This document shows, piece after piece, positions 9,721 to 22,631 of a stretch of 64,000 bases of DNA. The DNA is from an uncultured Acidovorax sp. Lineage in GTDB: Bacteria > Pseudomonadota > Gammaproteobacteria > Burkholderiales > Burkholderiaceae_C. Each line of letters starts with the position of its first letter. Positions within the stretch are counted from its first letter, which is position 1. The notes beneath the pieces are model-generated. The model was not told the origin of the DNA and searched no databases. It was given only the letters and a program-made list of their open reading frames with translations. The stretch is taken from contig CAJYKV010000024.1 in assembly GCA_913774955.1 (NCBI GenBank), positions 1 through 64,000 of the forward strand. The letters run 5' to 3'. The translations under genes and the position numbers were made by a program.

Positions 9721-10110
9721 ATGACCCGACTCTCCACCCTCTTCGCGGCTTCCGCACTGGCACTGGCACTCGCCGGCTGCGCCTCCATGTCGTCGTCCCG
9801 CATGCCCGGCGGCGTCGCCGAGAAGAATGGCGCCCTGGTCGGCCCGAACGGCATGACCCTCTACACCTTCGACCGCGATGCGGCGGGCGCGGGCAAGTCG
9901 ACCTGCAACGGCCCCTGCGCGAAGAACTGGCCTCCCCTGCTGGCCGGCAGCGACACGCCCACGGGTGACTTCACCGTGGTGGAGCGCGACGACGGCGCCC
10001 GCCAGCTGGCCTACAAGGGCAAGCCGCTCTACTACTGGGTGAAGGACACCCAGCCCGGCGATCGCACCGGCGACGGCGTGAACCAGGTCTGGCGCACCGC
10101 CAAGCCCTGA
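9721..10110 (+). CDS. Lipoprotein with two COG4315-type repeats
   Basis: 129 aa. A lipoprotein signal ends in LALAGC (C20). Two copies of a short secreted repeat follow: GALVGPNGMTLYTFDRD (37–53), and later QLAYKGKPLYYWVKD. Between them is the conserved CNGPCAKNWPPLL. Proteins of this kind are small outer-membrane or periplasmic lipoproteins of unknown function, often co-located with ECF sigma factors. An ECF sigma/anti-sigma pair starts 170 bp downstream. The ATG at 9721 follows AGGAG (9707–9711). Confidence 0.9.
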   Translation: MTRLSTLFAASALALALAGCASMSSSRMPGGVAEKNGALVGPNGMTLYTFDRDAAGAGKSTCNGPCAKNWPPLLAGSDTPTGDFTVVERDDGARQLAYKGKPLYYWVKDTQPGDRTGDGVNQVWRTAKP

Positions 10111-10214
10111 TACGGGTCCGCCATCCCGGCGAGAACTGCGTTGCTTCGCCTTGCCGTGCTACAGCACTGTCTGCGGCCGCGCGCCTTGTTCTCGCTCGGA
10201 TGGCGAACCCGTAT
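10110..10214. repeat. Structured intergenic repeat, copy 1 (105 bp)
   Basis: Outer inverted arms ATACGGGTCCGCCATCC (10110–10126) and GGATGGCGAACCCGTAT (10198–10214) pair over 17 bases with one mismatch. Inner arms GCGAGAAC (10129–10136) and GTTCTCGC (10188–10195) pair perfectly. The core CGTTGCTTCGCCTTGCCGTG + CTACAGCACTGTCTGCGG contains a further hairpin (GTGCT/AGCAC). The same core recurs at ~40250–40293 and, inverted, at 62765–62801, each time within different arms. It lies between the lipoprotein and the sigma factor gene. Confidence 0.8.
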
Positions 10215-10278
10215 GAACAGCATGAACGCAGTCGACATGTCCTTCACATGGTGAGTCTCTTCAGTTAACCCCTGCCGC

Positions 10279-10824
10279 ATGGACGACATCACGCCGCACC
10301 TGCCGGGCCTGCGCCGCTACGCGCGGGCGCTGACGGGCAACGCCTGGGCGGCGGACGACCTGGTGCAGGACACGCTGGAGCGCGCCTGCCGCAAATGGCT
10401 GCTGTGGCGCCCGGGCACGCACCTGCGCGCCTGGCTGTTCACGCTGATGCACCGCGTGTACCTGAACCAATTGCGTGCGGTGCCGGCGCAGCCGCCGCTC
10501 GACCTGGAATCGGTGCAGGACCATCTGCAGGCGCCACCCGCGCGCACCGACGATGCGCTGGACCTGGACCGCTGCCTGCAGCGCCTGCCCGCCGACCAGC
10601 GCGCGGTGCTGCTGCTGGTGACGCTCGAAGACATGGATTACGCCGCCGCAGCGAAGGTGCTGGGCGTGCCGGTGGGCACGGTGATGTCGCGCCTCTCGCG
10701 GGCCCGGCAGCGGCTGCGCGAACTGATGGAGCCGCAGGCCCACGCCCCCGGCGTGGCGCCAGGGATGGCGGCACCACGGCCGCCCTCGCCGCCCGCGGTG
10801 CCGCGGCTGCGGCGCCTGAAATGA
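10279..10824 (+). CDS. ECF-type RNA polymerase sigma factor
   Basis: 181 aa. Region 2 (residues ~5–70) contains YARALTGNAWAADDLVQDTL and RAWLFTLMHRVYLN. Region 4 (~95–145) contains RLPADQRAVLLLVTLEDMDY and the helix-turn-helix VPVGTVMSRLSRARQRLREL. The C-terminal 35 residues are Pro/Ala-rich and beyond the usual ECF end. The gene is followed after 16 bp by a membrane anti-sigma-like protein, the standard sigma/anti-sigma layout. What signal it answers to is not visible. Confidence 0.93.
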   Translation: MDDITPHLPGLRRYARALTGNAWAADDLVQDTLERACRKWLLWRPGTHLRAWLFTLMHRVYLNQLRAVPAQPPLDLESVQDHLQAPPARTDDALDLDRCLQRLPADQRAVLLLVTLEDMDYAAAAKVLGVPVGTVMSRLSRARQRLRELMEPQAHAPGVAPGMAAPRPPSPPAVPRLRRLK

Positions 10825-10840
10825 CGCTGGATTGCAGGCC

Positions 10841-11758
10841 ATGACCACCCCGCGCAACCCCACCACCGACGGCATCCCGCATGGCGTGCCGCCCGGCACC
10901 CCGGACACGGGGCTGGACGACGACCGCCTGCACGCACTGGTCGACGGCCGGCTGCCCGACGGAGAAGCGCAGGCGCTGCGCCAGCGGCTGGCGGACGATA
11001 CCGCCGCACAGGAGCGCGTGCACGCATGGAAGGCCCAGCGCGAACGGCTGCGCGGGCTGCATGCGGGTTGGGAAGAGGCACCAGTGCCTCCGCCGCTCAC
11101 GCAGGCGGCACGCGGCTTCCAGGACCGCCGCATGCGTTCGGCCCAGGCCTGGCGCATGGCCGGCCTCGCGGCCTCGCTCGCGCTCGCCTTCGGGCTCGGA
11201 TGGACGCTGCACGGCACGGTCCGCACCGCCGATCCCGCCGCCGCCACGCTGGCGCGCTCCGCGCCCCCGCCCCTCGCGCCCACCCAGCGTTTCGCGCTGC
11301 AGGCCGCCGCGGCGCATGCGGTCTACCAGCCCGAGCAGCGCCATCCGGTGGAGGTGGGCGCGGCCCAGCAGGAGCATCTCGTGCAGTGGCTCTCCAAGCG
11401 CCTGGGCCGGCCGCTGCACATTCCGGATCTGCAGCCCCAGGGCTATGAACTGGTGGGCGGCCGCCTGCTGCCGGGCGATGCCGGCCCGGGCGGCGCCAGC
11501 GGCGCGCGGGCGCAGTTCATGTACCAGAACGCCGCGGGGCAGCGCATCACGCTGTACCTCGGTGCCCTGCCCGCGGCGGCACACCCGAAAACCGAGGCGG
11601 GCCGCATGCCTGCGGCGGAAACCGCGTTCCGCTACGAAGGCGACGGCCCCGTGCCCAGTTTCTACTGGGTGGAGGACGGTTTCGGCTACGCGCTGAGCGG
11701 CCCGCTACCCCGCGAGGCGCTGCTCGCGATCGCCACGGCCATACATCCCCAGCTGTGA
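10841..11758 (+). CDS. Anti-sigma factor, single transmembrane segment
   Basis: 305 aa from the ATG at 10841 (a TTG at 10832 is less likely). A cytoplasmic zinc-less anti-sigma N-terminus (DDDRLHALVDGRLPDGEAQA and onward) precedes one membrane helix (AGLAASLALAFGLGWTL, residues ~107–123). The periplasmic C-terminal domain carries DLQPQGYELVGGRLLPG and FYWVEDGFGYALSGPL, as in transmembrane transcriptional regulators of the FecR/RsiW-like class. It probably sequesters the sigma factor encoded just upstream until an envelope signal is received. Confidence 0.88.
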   Translation: MTTPRNPTTDGIPHGVPPGTPDTGLDDDRLHALVDGRLPDGEAQALRQRLADDTAAQERVHAWKAQRERLRGLHAGWEEAPVPPPLTQAARGFQDRRMRSAQAWRMAGLAASLALAFGLGWTLHGTVRTADPAAATLARSAPPPLAPTQRFALQAAAAHAVYQPEQRHPVEVGAAQQEHLVQWLSKRLGRPLHIPDLQPQGYELVGGRLLPGDAGPGGASGARAQFMYQNAAGQRITLYLGALPAAAHPKTEAGRMPAAETAFRYEGDGPVPSFYWVEDGFGYALSGPLPREALLAIATAIHPQL

Positions 11759-11818
11759 GGCCCGGCCGCGCCACAAGGCACGGCGCTGCCGGAGCCCCGC
11801 GCTTCAGTCCGCGCCATG

Positions 11819-12910
11819 TCAGCGCAACGCGGCGAGCGGATGCGCATGCGTGGGCCAGGGACTGTCGAAGAAGGGTTGCCACATCGCGGGCGTGACGTCC
11901 TCGATGCGCGCCGGGTTCCAGCGCGGGGCATGGTCCTTGTCCACGGCCAGGGCGCGGATGCCCTCCACCGTTTCGCTCTGGCCGGGCCGCAGGTAGAAGC
12001 AGTGGCGCACCATGTCGCGTTCCATGCGCAGGTCGGCGGCCAAATCCATGCCGCGCGCGCGGCGGATCTGCTCCAGCACCACGTGCAGCATCAGCGGCGA
12101 GCGCTTGCGCAGCGTGGCCACCGTGGCGCGCGCCCACTCGCTGCCATCGGCTTCCAGCGCCGCGAGGATGGCCGGCACGTCGGCTTCGCCGAAGGCGGCG
12201 TCGATGCGCGCGCGGTCGGCCGTGGCGGCGGGCTGCGGTTCGGTGAAATGCGTGGCGACCCAGCGCTCGATGGCGGCGCCGTCCTCGAAGCTGCGCGTGC
12301 CGAGGCCGTCCCAGAGGCCTGCCTGCGCCTCGGCCGGCACGCAGCCGTCCGCCAGGCCCAGCGCGACCGCGTCGCCCGCGCCGATCGTGTCGCCCGTCAG
12401 CGCCAGCCATTCTCCGGTGCGGCCGGGGCAGCGCGAGAGGAAGTAGCCGCCGCCCACGTCCGGAAACAGGCCGATCGCGGTCTCGGGCATGGCCATCTTG
12501 GTGCGCGGGGTGACGAGGCGCAGCGTGCCGCCCTGGCTGATGCCCATGCCCCCGCCCATGACGATGCCGTCCATGAACGCGATGTAGGGCTTGCCGAAGG
12601 CGTGGATCAGGTGGTTGAGCGCGTATTCCTCGGTGAAGAAGTCCTCCAGCTGCGGATGGCCCGTGCTGCCGGCCTGGTGCAGGAAGCGGATGTCGCCGCC
12701 CGCGCAGAAGGCGCCGAAGTCACCCTCCTTGTTCGTGCCGCGGATGGCCACCGCCAGCACGGCCGGATCGGCCTGCCAGCGCAGCAGCGCCTCCATGAGG
12801 TCGCGCACCATGCCCAGCGACAGCGCGTTCAGCGCGCGGGGGCGGTTCAGCGTGATGAAGCCCACCTGCCCGCGCACCTCGGCCAGCACGTCGCGTTGCG
12901 TTGCATCCAT
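11819..12910 (-). CDS. 3-hydroxyisobutyryl-CoA hydrolase / enoyl-CoA hydratase-family protein
   Basis: 363 aa crotonase-fold enzyme. NRPRALNALSLGMVRDL, GAFCAGGDIRFLH (oxyanion loop), GIVMGGGMGISQGG and the catalytic-region AMPETAIGLFPDVGGGYFLS match the HIBCH group, whose E in the PETAIG segment and D in FPDVGG are conserved. The extended C-terminus (~110 residues beyond classic hydratases) also fits HIBCH. It would act in valine degradation. The start is placed at the ATG at 12910, eight bases after AAGGAG, rather than six codons upstream. No other valine-pathway gene is adjacent. Confidence 0.9.
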   Translation of the reverse strand: MDATQRDVLAEVRGQVGFITLNRPRALNALSLGMVRDLMEALLRWQADPAVLAVAIRGTNKEGDFGAFCAGGDIRFLHQAGSTGHPQLEDFFTEEYALNHLIHAFGKPYIAFMDGIVMGGGMGISQGGTLRLVTPRTKMAMPETAIGLFPDVGGGYFLSRCPGRTGEWLALTGDTIGAGDAVALGLADGCVPAEAQAGLWDGLGTRSFEDGAAIERWVATHFTEPQPAATADRARIDAAFGEADVPAILAALEADGSEWARATVATLRKRSPLMLHVVLEQIRRARGMDLAADLRMERDMVRHCFYLRPGQSETVEGIRALAVDKDHAPRWNPARIEDVTPAMWQPFFDSPWPTHAHPLAALR

Positions 12911-13014
12911 TCGAGTCTCCTTCGTCATCCTGTAGTTCGTGAAATCGGTGCCCGAAATTGTGCCGCACGCCGCGCGGTGTGCCCGGTCTCCTACAGGACC
13001 TGCGCGGGCCGCTG

Positions 13015-13020
13015 CCTAGA
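13015..13020 (+). promoter_or_regulatory. Candidate –10 box upstream of the TerC–CBS gene
   Basis: TAGAAT in the context GCTGCCTAGAATGTCC, about 140 bp before the TerC-like gene, in an otherwise very GC-rich intergenic region. No clear –35 is visible. The intergenic stretch 12911–13161 also holds a short inverted pair (CCTGTAG / CTACAGG) but nothing coding. Confidence 0.3.
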
Positions 13021-13161
13021 ATGTCCCGGCATGCCCCTTCACCCCGTGGCAACGCAGCATTGCCCGATCCTCCCCGCCGCCGCCCTGCCCGCTGAAGGCG
13101 AACGCGGCACGGCCCGCGCGTGCCTTCCAGGCGCCGCCGCCCACCTGCCCGGGAGCCCGCC

Positions 13162-14775
13162 ATGGAATGGCTGAGCGATCCGTCGGCCTGGGCGGGTCTG
13201 CTCACCCTGGTGGTGCTGGAGATCGTTCTCGGCATCGACAACCTCGTCTTCATCGCGATCCTCGCGGACAAATTGCCCCCGGAGCAGCGGGACCGCGCCC
13301 GGCTGATCGGCCTGTCGCTCGCGCTGGTGCTGCGGCTGTGCCTGCTGGCCGCGATGGCGCACCTGATCCGGCTCACCGCGCCGATCGTCGAATGGGGCTG
13401 GCTGTCGCTGTCGTGGCGGGACATGATCCTGCTCGGCGGCGGCGTGTTCCTGCTGTGGAAGGCCACCACCGAACTGCACGAACGCCTGGAGGGCGTGGAC
13501 TCGGCCGGACCGAAGCAGCGCGAGCATGCGGCCTTCGGCGTGGTGCTGGTGCAGATCGTGGCGCTGGACGCCGTGTTCTCGCTCGATTCGATCATCACCG
13601 CCGTGGGCATGGTGCAGCACCTGCCGGTGATGATGGCGGCGGTGGTGATCGCCATGGGCTTCATGATGCTGGCGTCGCGCGCGCTCACCGCCTTCGTGAA
13701 CCGGCACCCCACGGTGGTGGTGCTGTGCCTTAGTTTCCTGCTGATGATCGGTTTCAGCCTGGTGGCCGAAGGCATGGGCTTCCACCTGCCCAAGGGCTAC
13801 CTGTACGCCGCCATCGGCTTCTCGATCCTCATCGAGTTCTTCAACCAATGGCGGCTGCGCAACATCGCCCGCCATGCCGCGCGCCTGCCGATGCGCGAGC
13901 GCACGGCGCGCGCGGTGCTGCGGCTGCTCGGCGGGCAGGAGGCCGGCGGTGCGGGCGCGTCCGGAGGCACGCCCTCGTCCTCCGGTGGAGAAGCTGCGCT
14001 GCATGCCTTCCGGCAGGAGGAGCGCAGCATGGTCCGGGGCGTGCTGTCGCTCGCCGACCGCTCCGTGCTCTCCATCATGACGCCGCGCGCCGACGTCGAC
14101 TGGATCGACATCAGCCAGGACAAATCCGCGCTCTACCGCCAGCTGCAGGCGCAGCCGCACGGCCTGTTCCCGGTGTGCGACCGCGGCGGGCTGGACGCGG
14201 TGATCGGCGTGGGCCGCGCCAAGGACCTGATGGCCGACCTGATCGCGCACGGCACCATCGACCGCCGCAAGAGCCTGCAGGCACCGCTCGTCGTTCCCGA
14301 GACGGTGAGCATCCTGCGGCTGATGGAGAACCTGCGCCGTTCGCGCAACCACCTCGCGCTGGTGAGCGACGAGTACGGCACGATCCTGGGCCTCGTCACG
14401 CCGATGGACGTGCTGGAGGCGATCGCGGGCGAGTTTCCCGATGCGGGCGAAGACCTGCTGCTGCAGCCGGTGGGACCGGACCACTGGCTGGCGGACGGAT
14501 TGGTGGACCTGCACACGCTCGCGCGGGCCCTGCGGGTGGAGCGGCTCGCGCACAGCGCGCACGATGCGAGCACGCTGGCCGGGCTGCTGCTGGAGACCTT
14601 CGGCGAACTGCCCGCGCCCGGGCGCACCGCCGTGCTGCACGGCCTGCGCTTCGAGGTGGTGGCCGTGCAGGGGCGCCGCATCGCGCGCGTGGACGTGCGG
14701 CGGGGCGACGGCTCCGATCCGGCCGCTGCCGGCACCGCATCGCCACCTCCATCTCCATCTCCATCCCGGAAATGA
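13162..14775 (+). CDS. TerC-family membrane protein with CBS pair and CorC/HlyC domain
   Basis: 537 aa. Residues ~1–240 form a TerC domain with seven or more membrane helices, including [15 protein letters not shown] and [18 protein letters not shown], whose acidic residues are the family metal-site candidates. Residues ~290–420 hold a CBS pair ([25 protein letters not shown]). Residues ~430–515 form the CorC_HlyC transporter-associated domain. The layout matches YegH/YoaE-like proteins, thought to take part in metal export or homeostasis. The start [14 protein letters not shown] at 13162 is the family start. A short CCATCT tandem run lies at the 3' end. Confidence 0.92.
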   Translation: MEWLSDPSAWAGLLTLVVLEIVLGIDNLVFIAILADKLPPEQRDRARLIGLSLALVLRLCLLAAMAHLIRLTAPIVEWGWLSLSWRDMILLGGGVFLLWKATTELHERLEGVDSAGPKQREHAAFGVVLVQIVALDAVFSLDSIITAVGMVQHLPVMMAAVVIAMGFMMLASRALTAFVNRHPTVVVLCLSFLLMIGFSLVAEGMGFHLPKGYLYAAIGFSILIEFFNQWRLRNIARHAARLPMRERTARAVLRLLGGQEAGGAGASGGTPSSSGGEAALHAFRQEERSMVRGVLSLADRSVLSIMTPRADVDWIDISQDKSALYRQLQAQPHGLFPVCDRGGLDAVIGVGRAKDLMADLIAHGTIDRRKSLQAPLVVPETVSILRLMENLRRSRNHLALVSDEYGTILGLVTPMDVLEAIAGEFPDAGEDLLLQPVGPDHWLADGLVDLHTLARALRVERLAHSAHDASTLAGLLLETFGELPAPGRTAVLHGLRFEVVAVQGRRIARVDVRRGDGSDPAAAGTASPPPSPSPSRK

Positions 14776-14776
14776 A

Positions 14777-14800
14777 AAACGCGCCCCGGGGGGCGCGTTT
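14777..14800. terminator. Bidirectional intrinsic terminator between the TerC gene and typA
   Basis: AAACGCGCCCC (14777–14787) and GGGGCGCGTTT (14790–14800) form a strong GC-rich stem with a very short loop. On the minus strand the stem is followed by TTTTTC, a U-tract that would end typA transcripts; on the plus strand only TTT follows. It lies 2 bp past the TerC-gene stop and 38 bp past the typA stop. Confidence 0.8.
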
Positions 14801-14837
14801 CCGATGGTGTGAATCAGAGCCCCGGGCGGGGCCCCGA

Positions 14838-16664
14838 TCACATGCCGCGGCTGGCGCGCTTGCGCTCGTTTTCCGTGAGGTGGCGCTTGCGCAGGCGCAC
14901 GCTCTTGGGCGTGATTTCGACCAGCTCGTCGTCCTCGATGAACTCCACGCCGTATTCCAGCGTCAGGTCGATCGGGGGCGTGATCTTGATCGCGTCTTCC
15001 TTGCCGGACACGCGGAAGTTGGTCAGCTGCTTGGTGCGCGTGGCGTTCACGACGAGGTCGTTGTCGCGGCTGTGAATGCCGACGATCATGCCTTCGTACA
15101 CCGGATCGTTCGCCTTCACGAACATGCGGCCGCGGTCGTCCAGCTTGCCCAGGGCGTAGGTGAAGATTTCACCGTCGTCCATGGAGATCAGCACGCCGTT
15201 CTTGCGGCCGCCGATGTCGCCCTTGTGCGGCTCGTAGCTGTCGAAGATATTGGAGATCAGGCCCGAGCCGCGCGTCAGGTTCAGGAATTCGTTGGTGAAG
15301 CCAATCAGGCCCCGTGCCGGGATGCGGTATTCCAGGCGCACGCGGCCGCGGCCGTCGGATTCCATGTTGACCAGCTCGCCCTTGCGCTCGCCGAGGGCCT
15401 GCATCACGCCGCCCTGGTGGCCTTCCTCGATGTCGGCCGTCACCAGCTCGATCGGCTCGTGGCGAACGCCGTCGATGTCCTTGAACACCACGCGCGGCTT
15501 GGAGACGGCCAGCTCGTAGCCTTCGCGGCGCATGTTCTCCAGCAGGATGGTCAGGTGCAGTTCGCCCCGGCCCATCACTTCGAAGATGCCTTCCTCGTCG
15601 GTTTCCTTCACGCGCAGGGCCACGTTGTGCTGCAGTTCCTTCTGCAGGCGGTCCCACAGCTGGCGGCTGGTCACGAACTTGCCTTCACGGCCCGCCAGCG
15701 GCGAGGTGTTCACGCAGAAGTTCATGGTCAGCGTGGGCTCGTCCACCTTCAGCATCGGCAGCGGCGCAGGGTTGGCCGGATCGGTCACGGTCACGCCGAT
15801 GCCGATGTCCTCGATGCCGTTGATCAGCACGATGTCGCCGGGGCCGGCCAGCGGGGTCTGCATGCGGTCCAGGCCCTGGAAGGTCAGCACCTGGTTCACG
15901 CGGCCCTTGACGCTCTTGCCGTCCGGACCTTCCATGACCAGCACGTCCTGGCCGGGCTTGAGCGTGCCCTGGCTGATGCGGCCCACGCCGATGCGGCCCA
16001 CGAAGGTGGAGAAGTCGAGCGCCGAGATCTGCAGCTGCAGCGGCGCTTCCGGGTCGCCCGAGTTCGGGGGCACGTGCTTCAGGATGGTGTTGAACAGGGC
16101 CGACATGTCGGGGCCCCACTGCTCGCCCGGCGCACCTTCTTCGAGCGACGACCAGCCGTTGATGCCCGAGGCATACACCACGGGGAAGTCGAGCTGCTCG
16201 TCGGTCGCGCCCAGCTTGTCGAACAGGTCGAATGCGGCGTTCACGACCTTGTCGGGGTTGGCGCCCGGCTTGTCGACCTTGTTCACCACCAGGATCGGGC
16301 GCAGGCCGAGGGCCAGGGCCTTCTTGGTCACGAAGCGCGTCTGGGGCATGGGGCCTTCCTGCGCGTCGATCAGCAGCACCACGCTGTCCACCATCGACAG
16401 GGCGCGTTCCACTTCGCCGCCGAAGTCCGCGTGGCCCGGGGTGTCGACGATGTTGATGTGCGTGCCTTCCCAGCTCACGGCGCAGTTCTTGGCCAGGATG
16501 GTGATGCCACGTTCCTTTTCGATCGCGTTGTTGTCCATCACGGTGTCGACGACCTTTTCGTGGTCGGCGAAGGTGCCGGACTGGCGCAGCAGCTGGTCCA
16601 CCATGGTGGTCTTGCCATGGTCGACGTGCGCGATGATGGCGATGTTGCGGATTTGTTTGCTCAT
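14838..16664 (-). CDS. typA: Ribosome-associated translational GTPase BipA/TypA
   Basis: 608 aa. The GTPase domain (1–~200) has G1 [13 protein letters not shown]3 [12 protein letters not shown] and G4 NKVDKPGA. Elongation-factor-like domains II, III and V follow, then the BipA-specific C-terminal domain ending [16 protein letters not shown]. It assists 50S assembly and growth under stress. The ATG overlaps the truB stop by four bases (ATGA, 16661–16664), tying it to the infB operon. Confidence 0.97.
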   Translation of the reverse strand: MSKQIRNIAIIAHVDHGKTTMVDQLLRQSGTFADHEKVVDTVMDNNAIEKERGITILAKNCAVSWEGTHINIVDTPGHADFGGEVERALSMVDSVVLLIDAQEGPMPQTRFVTKKALALGLRPILVVNKVDKPGANPDKVVNAAFDLFDKLGATDEQLDFPVVYASGINGWSSLEEGAPGEQWGPDMSALFNTILKHVPPNSGDPEAPLQLQISALDFSTFVGRIGVGRISQGTLKPGQDVLVMEGPDGKSVKGRVNQVLTFQGLDRMQTPLAGPGDIVLINGIEDIGIGVTVTDPANPAPLPMLKVDEPTLTMNFCVNTSPLAGREGKFVTSRQLWDRLQKELQHNVALRVKETDEEGIFEVMGRGELHLTILLENMRREGYELAVSKPRVVFKDIDGVRHEPIELVTADIEEGHQGGVMQALGERKGELVNMESDGRGRVRLEYRIPARGLIGFTNEFLNLTRGSGLISNIFDSYEPHKGDIGGRKNGVLISMDDGEIFTYALGKLDDRGRMFVKANDPVYEGMIVGIHSRDNDLVVNATRTKQLTNFRVSGKEDAIKITPPIDLTLEYGVEFIEDDELVEITPKSVRLRKRHLTENERKRASRGM

Positions 16665-17659
16665 AGAGTGGGTTCCAATGTGCCGCGCTCTGCCCGCGGC
16701 GTGCTTTCCAGAATCTGTGCGATCTCCTGGGGGCTCAGGAGGCGCTCGGGGATGAGTTCGCCGGCCGCCACGCGGCCGACGCCCAGCAGGGCGCGGGGTT
16801 CGTCGCCGAACACCGCCACGGCGGGCGCATCGGGCCAGGGCCCGCGGCGGCGCACGCCGGAGAGGAATCGCGCCGTATTGTCGTGGTCCAGCGTGACAGC
16901 CGCATGCCCTGCGAGCAGCGTCTCCACCGGCTGGACGCAGGCCATGCGCGCGGCCTCGTCCATCGCTTCGAGCGCGGCGAGCGTGACGCAGCGCTCCACC
17001 CCCAGCCCGCCCGTGTCGATGCGCCGCAGGAAGGTGAGGTGCGCGCCGCAGCCGAGCGCGGCGCCCACGTCCTCGCCCAGCGTGCGGATGTAGGTGCCCT
17101 TGCTGCAGGTCACGCGCAGGCGCACCGCGGGCGGGCCCCCGGCATCTTCGGCCAGCGACAGCTCCAGCGCATGGATCACCACGTCGCGCGCTTCGCGCTC
17201 CACGGCGATGCCCGCGCGGGCGTATTCGTAGAGCGCCTTGCCGTCCTTCTTGAGGGCGCTGTGCATCGGCGGGACCTGCCGGATCGGGCCGGTGAACTGC
17301 CGCTGCACGGCCGCCAGCCGCTCGGGGGCGAGCTGGGCCGGGTCCACGCCGCGGCGTTCCACCACGTCCCCCTCGGCATCGCCGGTGGTGGTGGTCACGC
17401 CGAGCCGGGCCACGGCCTCATAGGTCTTGGGCGCGTCGAGCTGCAGCTGGCTGAATTTCGTGGCCGCGCCGAAGCACAGCGGCAGCACGCCGGAGGCCAG
17501 CGGATCGAGCGTGCCGGTGTGGCCGGCCTTTTCGGCGCGCAGCAGCCACTTGGCCTTCTGCAACGCGTCGTTGCTGGAAAGGCCCAGGGGCTTGTCGAGC
17601 AGCAGCACTCCGTGCACCGGGCGCCGCTGCACCCGGATGCGGGGAGCGCGTGCGGTCAT
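16661..17659 (-). CDS. truB: tRNA pseudouridine(55) synthase
   Basis: 332 aa. It makes pseudouridine 55 in the T-loop of tRNAs. The catalytic aspartate lies in [19 protein letters not shown], with [18 protein letters not shown] before it and [18 protein letters not shown] in the second half. The C-terminus has the PUA-like extension of long TruB proteins. The start [14 protein letters not shown] at 17659 overlaps the rbfA stop by four bases, as expected from the conserved operon; a longer frame to 17923 runs antisense-style through rbfA. Confidence 0.96.
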   Translation of the reverse strand: MTARAPRIRVQRRPVHGVLLLDKPLGLSSNDALQKAKWLLRAEKAGHTGTLDPLASGVLPLCFGAATKFSQLQLDAPKTYEAVARLGVTTTTGDAEGDVVERRGVDPAQLAPERLAAVQRQFTGPIRQVPPMHSALKKDGKALYEYARAGIAVEREARDVVIHALELSLAEDAGGPPAVRLRVTCSKGTYIRTLGEDVGAALGCGAHLTFLRRIDTGGLGVERCVTLAALEAMDEAARMACVQPVETLLAGHAAVTLDHDNTARFLSGVRRRGPWPDAPAVAVFGDEPRALLGVGRVAAGELIPERLLSPQEIAQILESTPRAERGTLEPTL

Positions 17660-18033
17660 GCTTCGTCGTCGTCTTTGGAACGGGAAGCCACGGCACGCGC
17701 GATCAGCGCGTTCATGTCCGACGCGCGCTCGGTGGTGCGGTCGAACATGAAGTGCAGCGTCGGCACGGTGTGGATGTGCAGGCGCTTGAAGAGGCCGTTG
17801 CGGAGGAACCCCGCGGCCTGGTTCAGCGCTTCCTGCGTCGCGTCGGCGTCGCCCACCAGCACGCTGAAGAACACCTTCGCGTGCGCGTAGTCGGGCGTCA
17901 CTTCCACGGCCTGCAGCGTGCACATTCCGATGCGCGGGTCCTTCAACTCGCGGATCAGCTCGGTCAGATCGCGCTGGATCTGGTCCGCGACCTTGAAGCC
18001 GCGGTTGGGCGTGGATGATTTCTTGGCTGCCAT
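17656..18033 (-). CDS. rbfA: 30S ribosome-binding factor A
   Basis: 125 aa KH-like protein needed for late 30S maturation and 16S 5'-end processing. Typical segments are [35 protein letters not shown] and [14 protein letters not shown]. It sits between infB and truB in the conserved order and overlaps truB by four bases. Confidence 0.96.
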   Translation of the reverse strand: MAAKKSSTPNRGFKVADQIQRDLTELIRELKDPRIGMCTLQAVEVTPDYAHAKVFFSVLVGDADATQEALNQAAGFLRNGLFKRLHIHTVPTLHFMFDRTTERASDMNALIARAVASRSKDDDEA

Positions 18034-18147
18034 AGGGTCTCAGAACTCCGGAGTATCACCGCACCTCGCCAGCACACCGCTCGTACCCTTCAAAGGGCCG
18101 CGGAGCAGGCCATGCCAGCGGACGCCGTGGAACTGGCTTTGCCAGGC

Positions 18148-18199
18148 CACCGGCGTCGTCCCCCTGGAGGGGGAAGGCGCGAAGCGACTCAGGGGGTGC
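18148..18199 (-). repeat. GC-rich intergenic repeat after infB (copy 2)
   Basis: On the minus strand, directly after the infB stop, the sequence is CACCCCCTGAGTCGCTTCGC followed by GCCTTCCCCCTCCAGGGGGACGACG. It shares the CCCCCTGAG-CGCTT-CGCGCCTTCCCCCT block and the closing AGGGGGACG with the copy after guaB, but lacks that copy's internal CGAACGGC hairpin. CCCCCT/AGGGGG can pair as a short hairpin. The remainder of 18034–18147 contains nothing I can name. Confidence 0.65.
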
Positions 18200-18200
18200 A

Positions 18201-21041
<2,841 letters not shown>

Positions 21042-21066
21042 ATTCGGTTCGTACCTCCCCTGACCC

Positions 21067-22551
21067 TTACTCTTGCCCCGCGAACCAGTGTTCGCGCGCC
21101 TTCATGATCAAGGCTTTGGCCTCTTCCTCAGACTGGCCGGTCAGGGCGGTCAGTTCATCGATGGCCAGGTCGGCCAGATCATCGCGTGTGTGGACGCCGC
21201 CTTCGGTCAGCTTACCGATCAGCTCGGGCGTCAGCCCTTCGAGGTCGCGCAGATTCTGCGAAACGCCTTCCACGCTTTCCTCGCGGGCGATTTCCATCGT
21301 GAGCAGAGCGTCCTTGGCGCGGGCGCGCAGCTCGTTCACGGTGTCCTCGTCGAAGCTCTCGATCTCCAGCATCTCCTGCAACGGCACGTAGGCCACTTCC
21401 TCGAGGCTGGCGAAGCCTTCCTCGATGAGGATGTTGGCGATTTCCTCGTCCACGTCGAGCTTTTCCATGAACAGGCGGCGGGACGCATCGGTCTCGTTGG
21501 CCTGCTTCTGGGCGGACTCGGCCGCGTCCATGATGTTGATCTTCCAGCCCGTCAGGTCGGAGGCGAGCCGCACGTTCTGGCCGCCGCGGCCGATGGCGAT
21601 CGCGAGGTTCTCCTCGTCGACCACCACGTCCATCGCGTGCTTCTCTTCATCGACCACGATGGAGGACACGTTGGCGGGCGCCAGGGCGCCGATCACGAAC
21701 TGCGCCGGGTCTTCGGACCAGAGCACGATGTCGACGCGCTCGCCGGCCAGCTCGTTGGTGACGGCGTTCACGCGGGTGCCGCGCACGCCGACGCAGGTGC
21801 CGATCGGATCGACGCGCTTGTCGTGCGACAGCACGGCGATCTTGGCGCGGCTGCCCGGGTCGCGGGCGCAGCTCTTGATCTCCAGCAGGCCCTGCTCGAT
21901 CTCGGGCACCTCGTTGCGGAAGAGCTCGATCATGAACTCGGGCGCGGAGCGCGAGAGGATGATCGGCGCGCCGCGCAGCGTCAGGTCCACTTCCATGATC
22001 ATGGCACGCACCCGGTCGCCGTTGCGCAGGTTCTCCTTGGGGATCATCTCGCTGCGGCGCAGGCGGCCTTCCACGCGGCCGGACTCGACGATGATGTCGC
22101 CCTTGTCCATGCGCTTGACGGTGCCGGTGAAGATCTTCTCGCCGCGCGACATGAAGTCGTTCAGCAGCATCTCGCGCTCGGCGTCGCGGATCTTCTGCAG
22201 GATGACCTGCTTGGCGGCCATGGCGCCGATGCGGCCGATCGGCACCGATTCGATGCCTTCCTCGATGTACTCGCCCACTTCGATGTCGGCGATGCGCTCC
22301 TGGGCGTCCATGAGCAGTTCTTCGGCATCGGGGTTCTGCAGGCCGGCGTCATCGGGCACGACGAGCCAGCGGCGGAAAGTCTCGTAGTTGCCGCTGTCGC
22401 GGTCGATCGCCACGCGGATGTCCACTTCGCCGGGATAGAGTTTCTTCGTGGCCTGGGCCAATGCCAGTTCCACGGCGCCGAACACCACGTCGCGCTCCAC
22501 GTTCTTCTCGCGCGAAATGGCTTCAACCAACATCAACAGTTCGCGATTCAT
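21067..22551 (-). CDS. nusA: Transcription termination/antitermination factor NusA
   Basis: 494 aa. The N-terminal RNA-polymerase-binding domain starts [18 protein letters not shown]. An S1 domain (~135–200) and two KH domains follow; KH2 contains [20 protein letters not shown]. Two C-terminal acidic repeats (~360–490, with [17 protein letters not shown] at the end) are those that contact the alpha subunit and N-type factors. It lies between rimP and infB, 25 bp before the infB start. Confidence 0.97.
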   Translation of the reverse strand: MNRELLMLVEAISREKNVERDVVFGAVELALAQATKKLYPGEVDIRVAIDRDSGNYETFRRWLVVPDDAGLQNPDAEELLMDAQERIADIEVGEYIEEGIESVPIGRIGAMAAKQVILQKIRDAEREMLLNDFMSRGEKIFTGTVKRMDKGDIIVESGRVEGRLRRSEMIPKENLRNGDRVRAMIMEVDLTLRGAPIILSRSAPEFMIELFRNEVPEIEQGLLEIKSCARDPGSRAKIAVLSHDKRVDPIGTCVGVRGTRVNAVTNELAGERVDIVLWSEDPAQFVIGALAPANVSSIVVDEEKHAMDVVVDEENLAIAIGRGGQNVRLASDLTGWKINIMDAAESAQKQANETDASRRLFMEKLDVDEEIANILIEEGFASLEEVAYVPLQEMLEIESFDEDTVNELRARAKDALLTMEIAREESVEGVSQNLRDLEGLTPELIGKLTEGGVHTRDDLADLAIDELTALTGQSEEEAKALIMKAREHWFAGQE

Positions 22552-22631
22552 CGACGACTCTCCTATCTTTCAATCCCTTGAAGGCCCGCGCCCCGCGTCG
22601 GCCCTTGATTCGAATTCGCTGCGGCGGGGCT

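Noticed and set aside
14748-14768. CCATCT tandem run at the end of the TerC-type gene as a regulatory repeat
   Set aside because: Only three units and in the low-complexity C-terminal codons; no sign of function.
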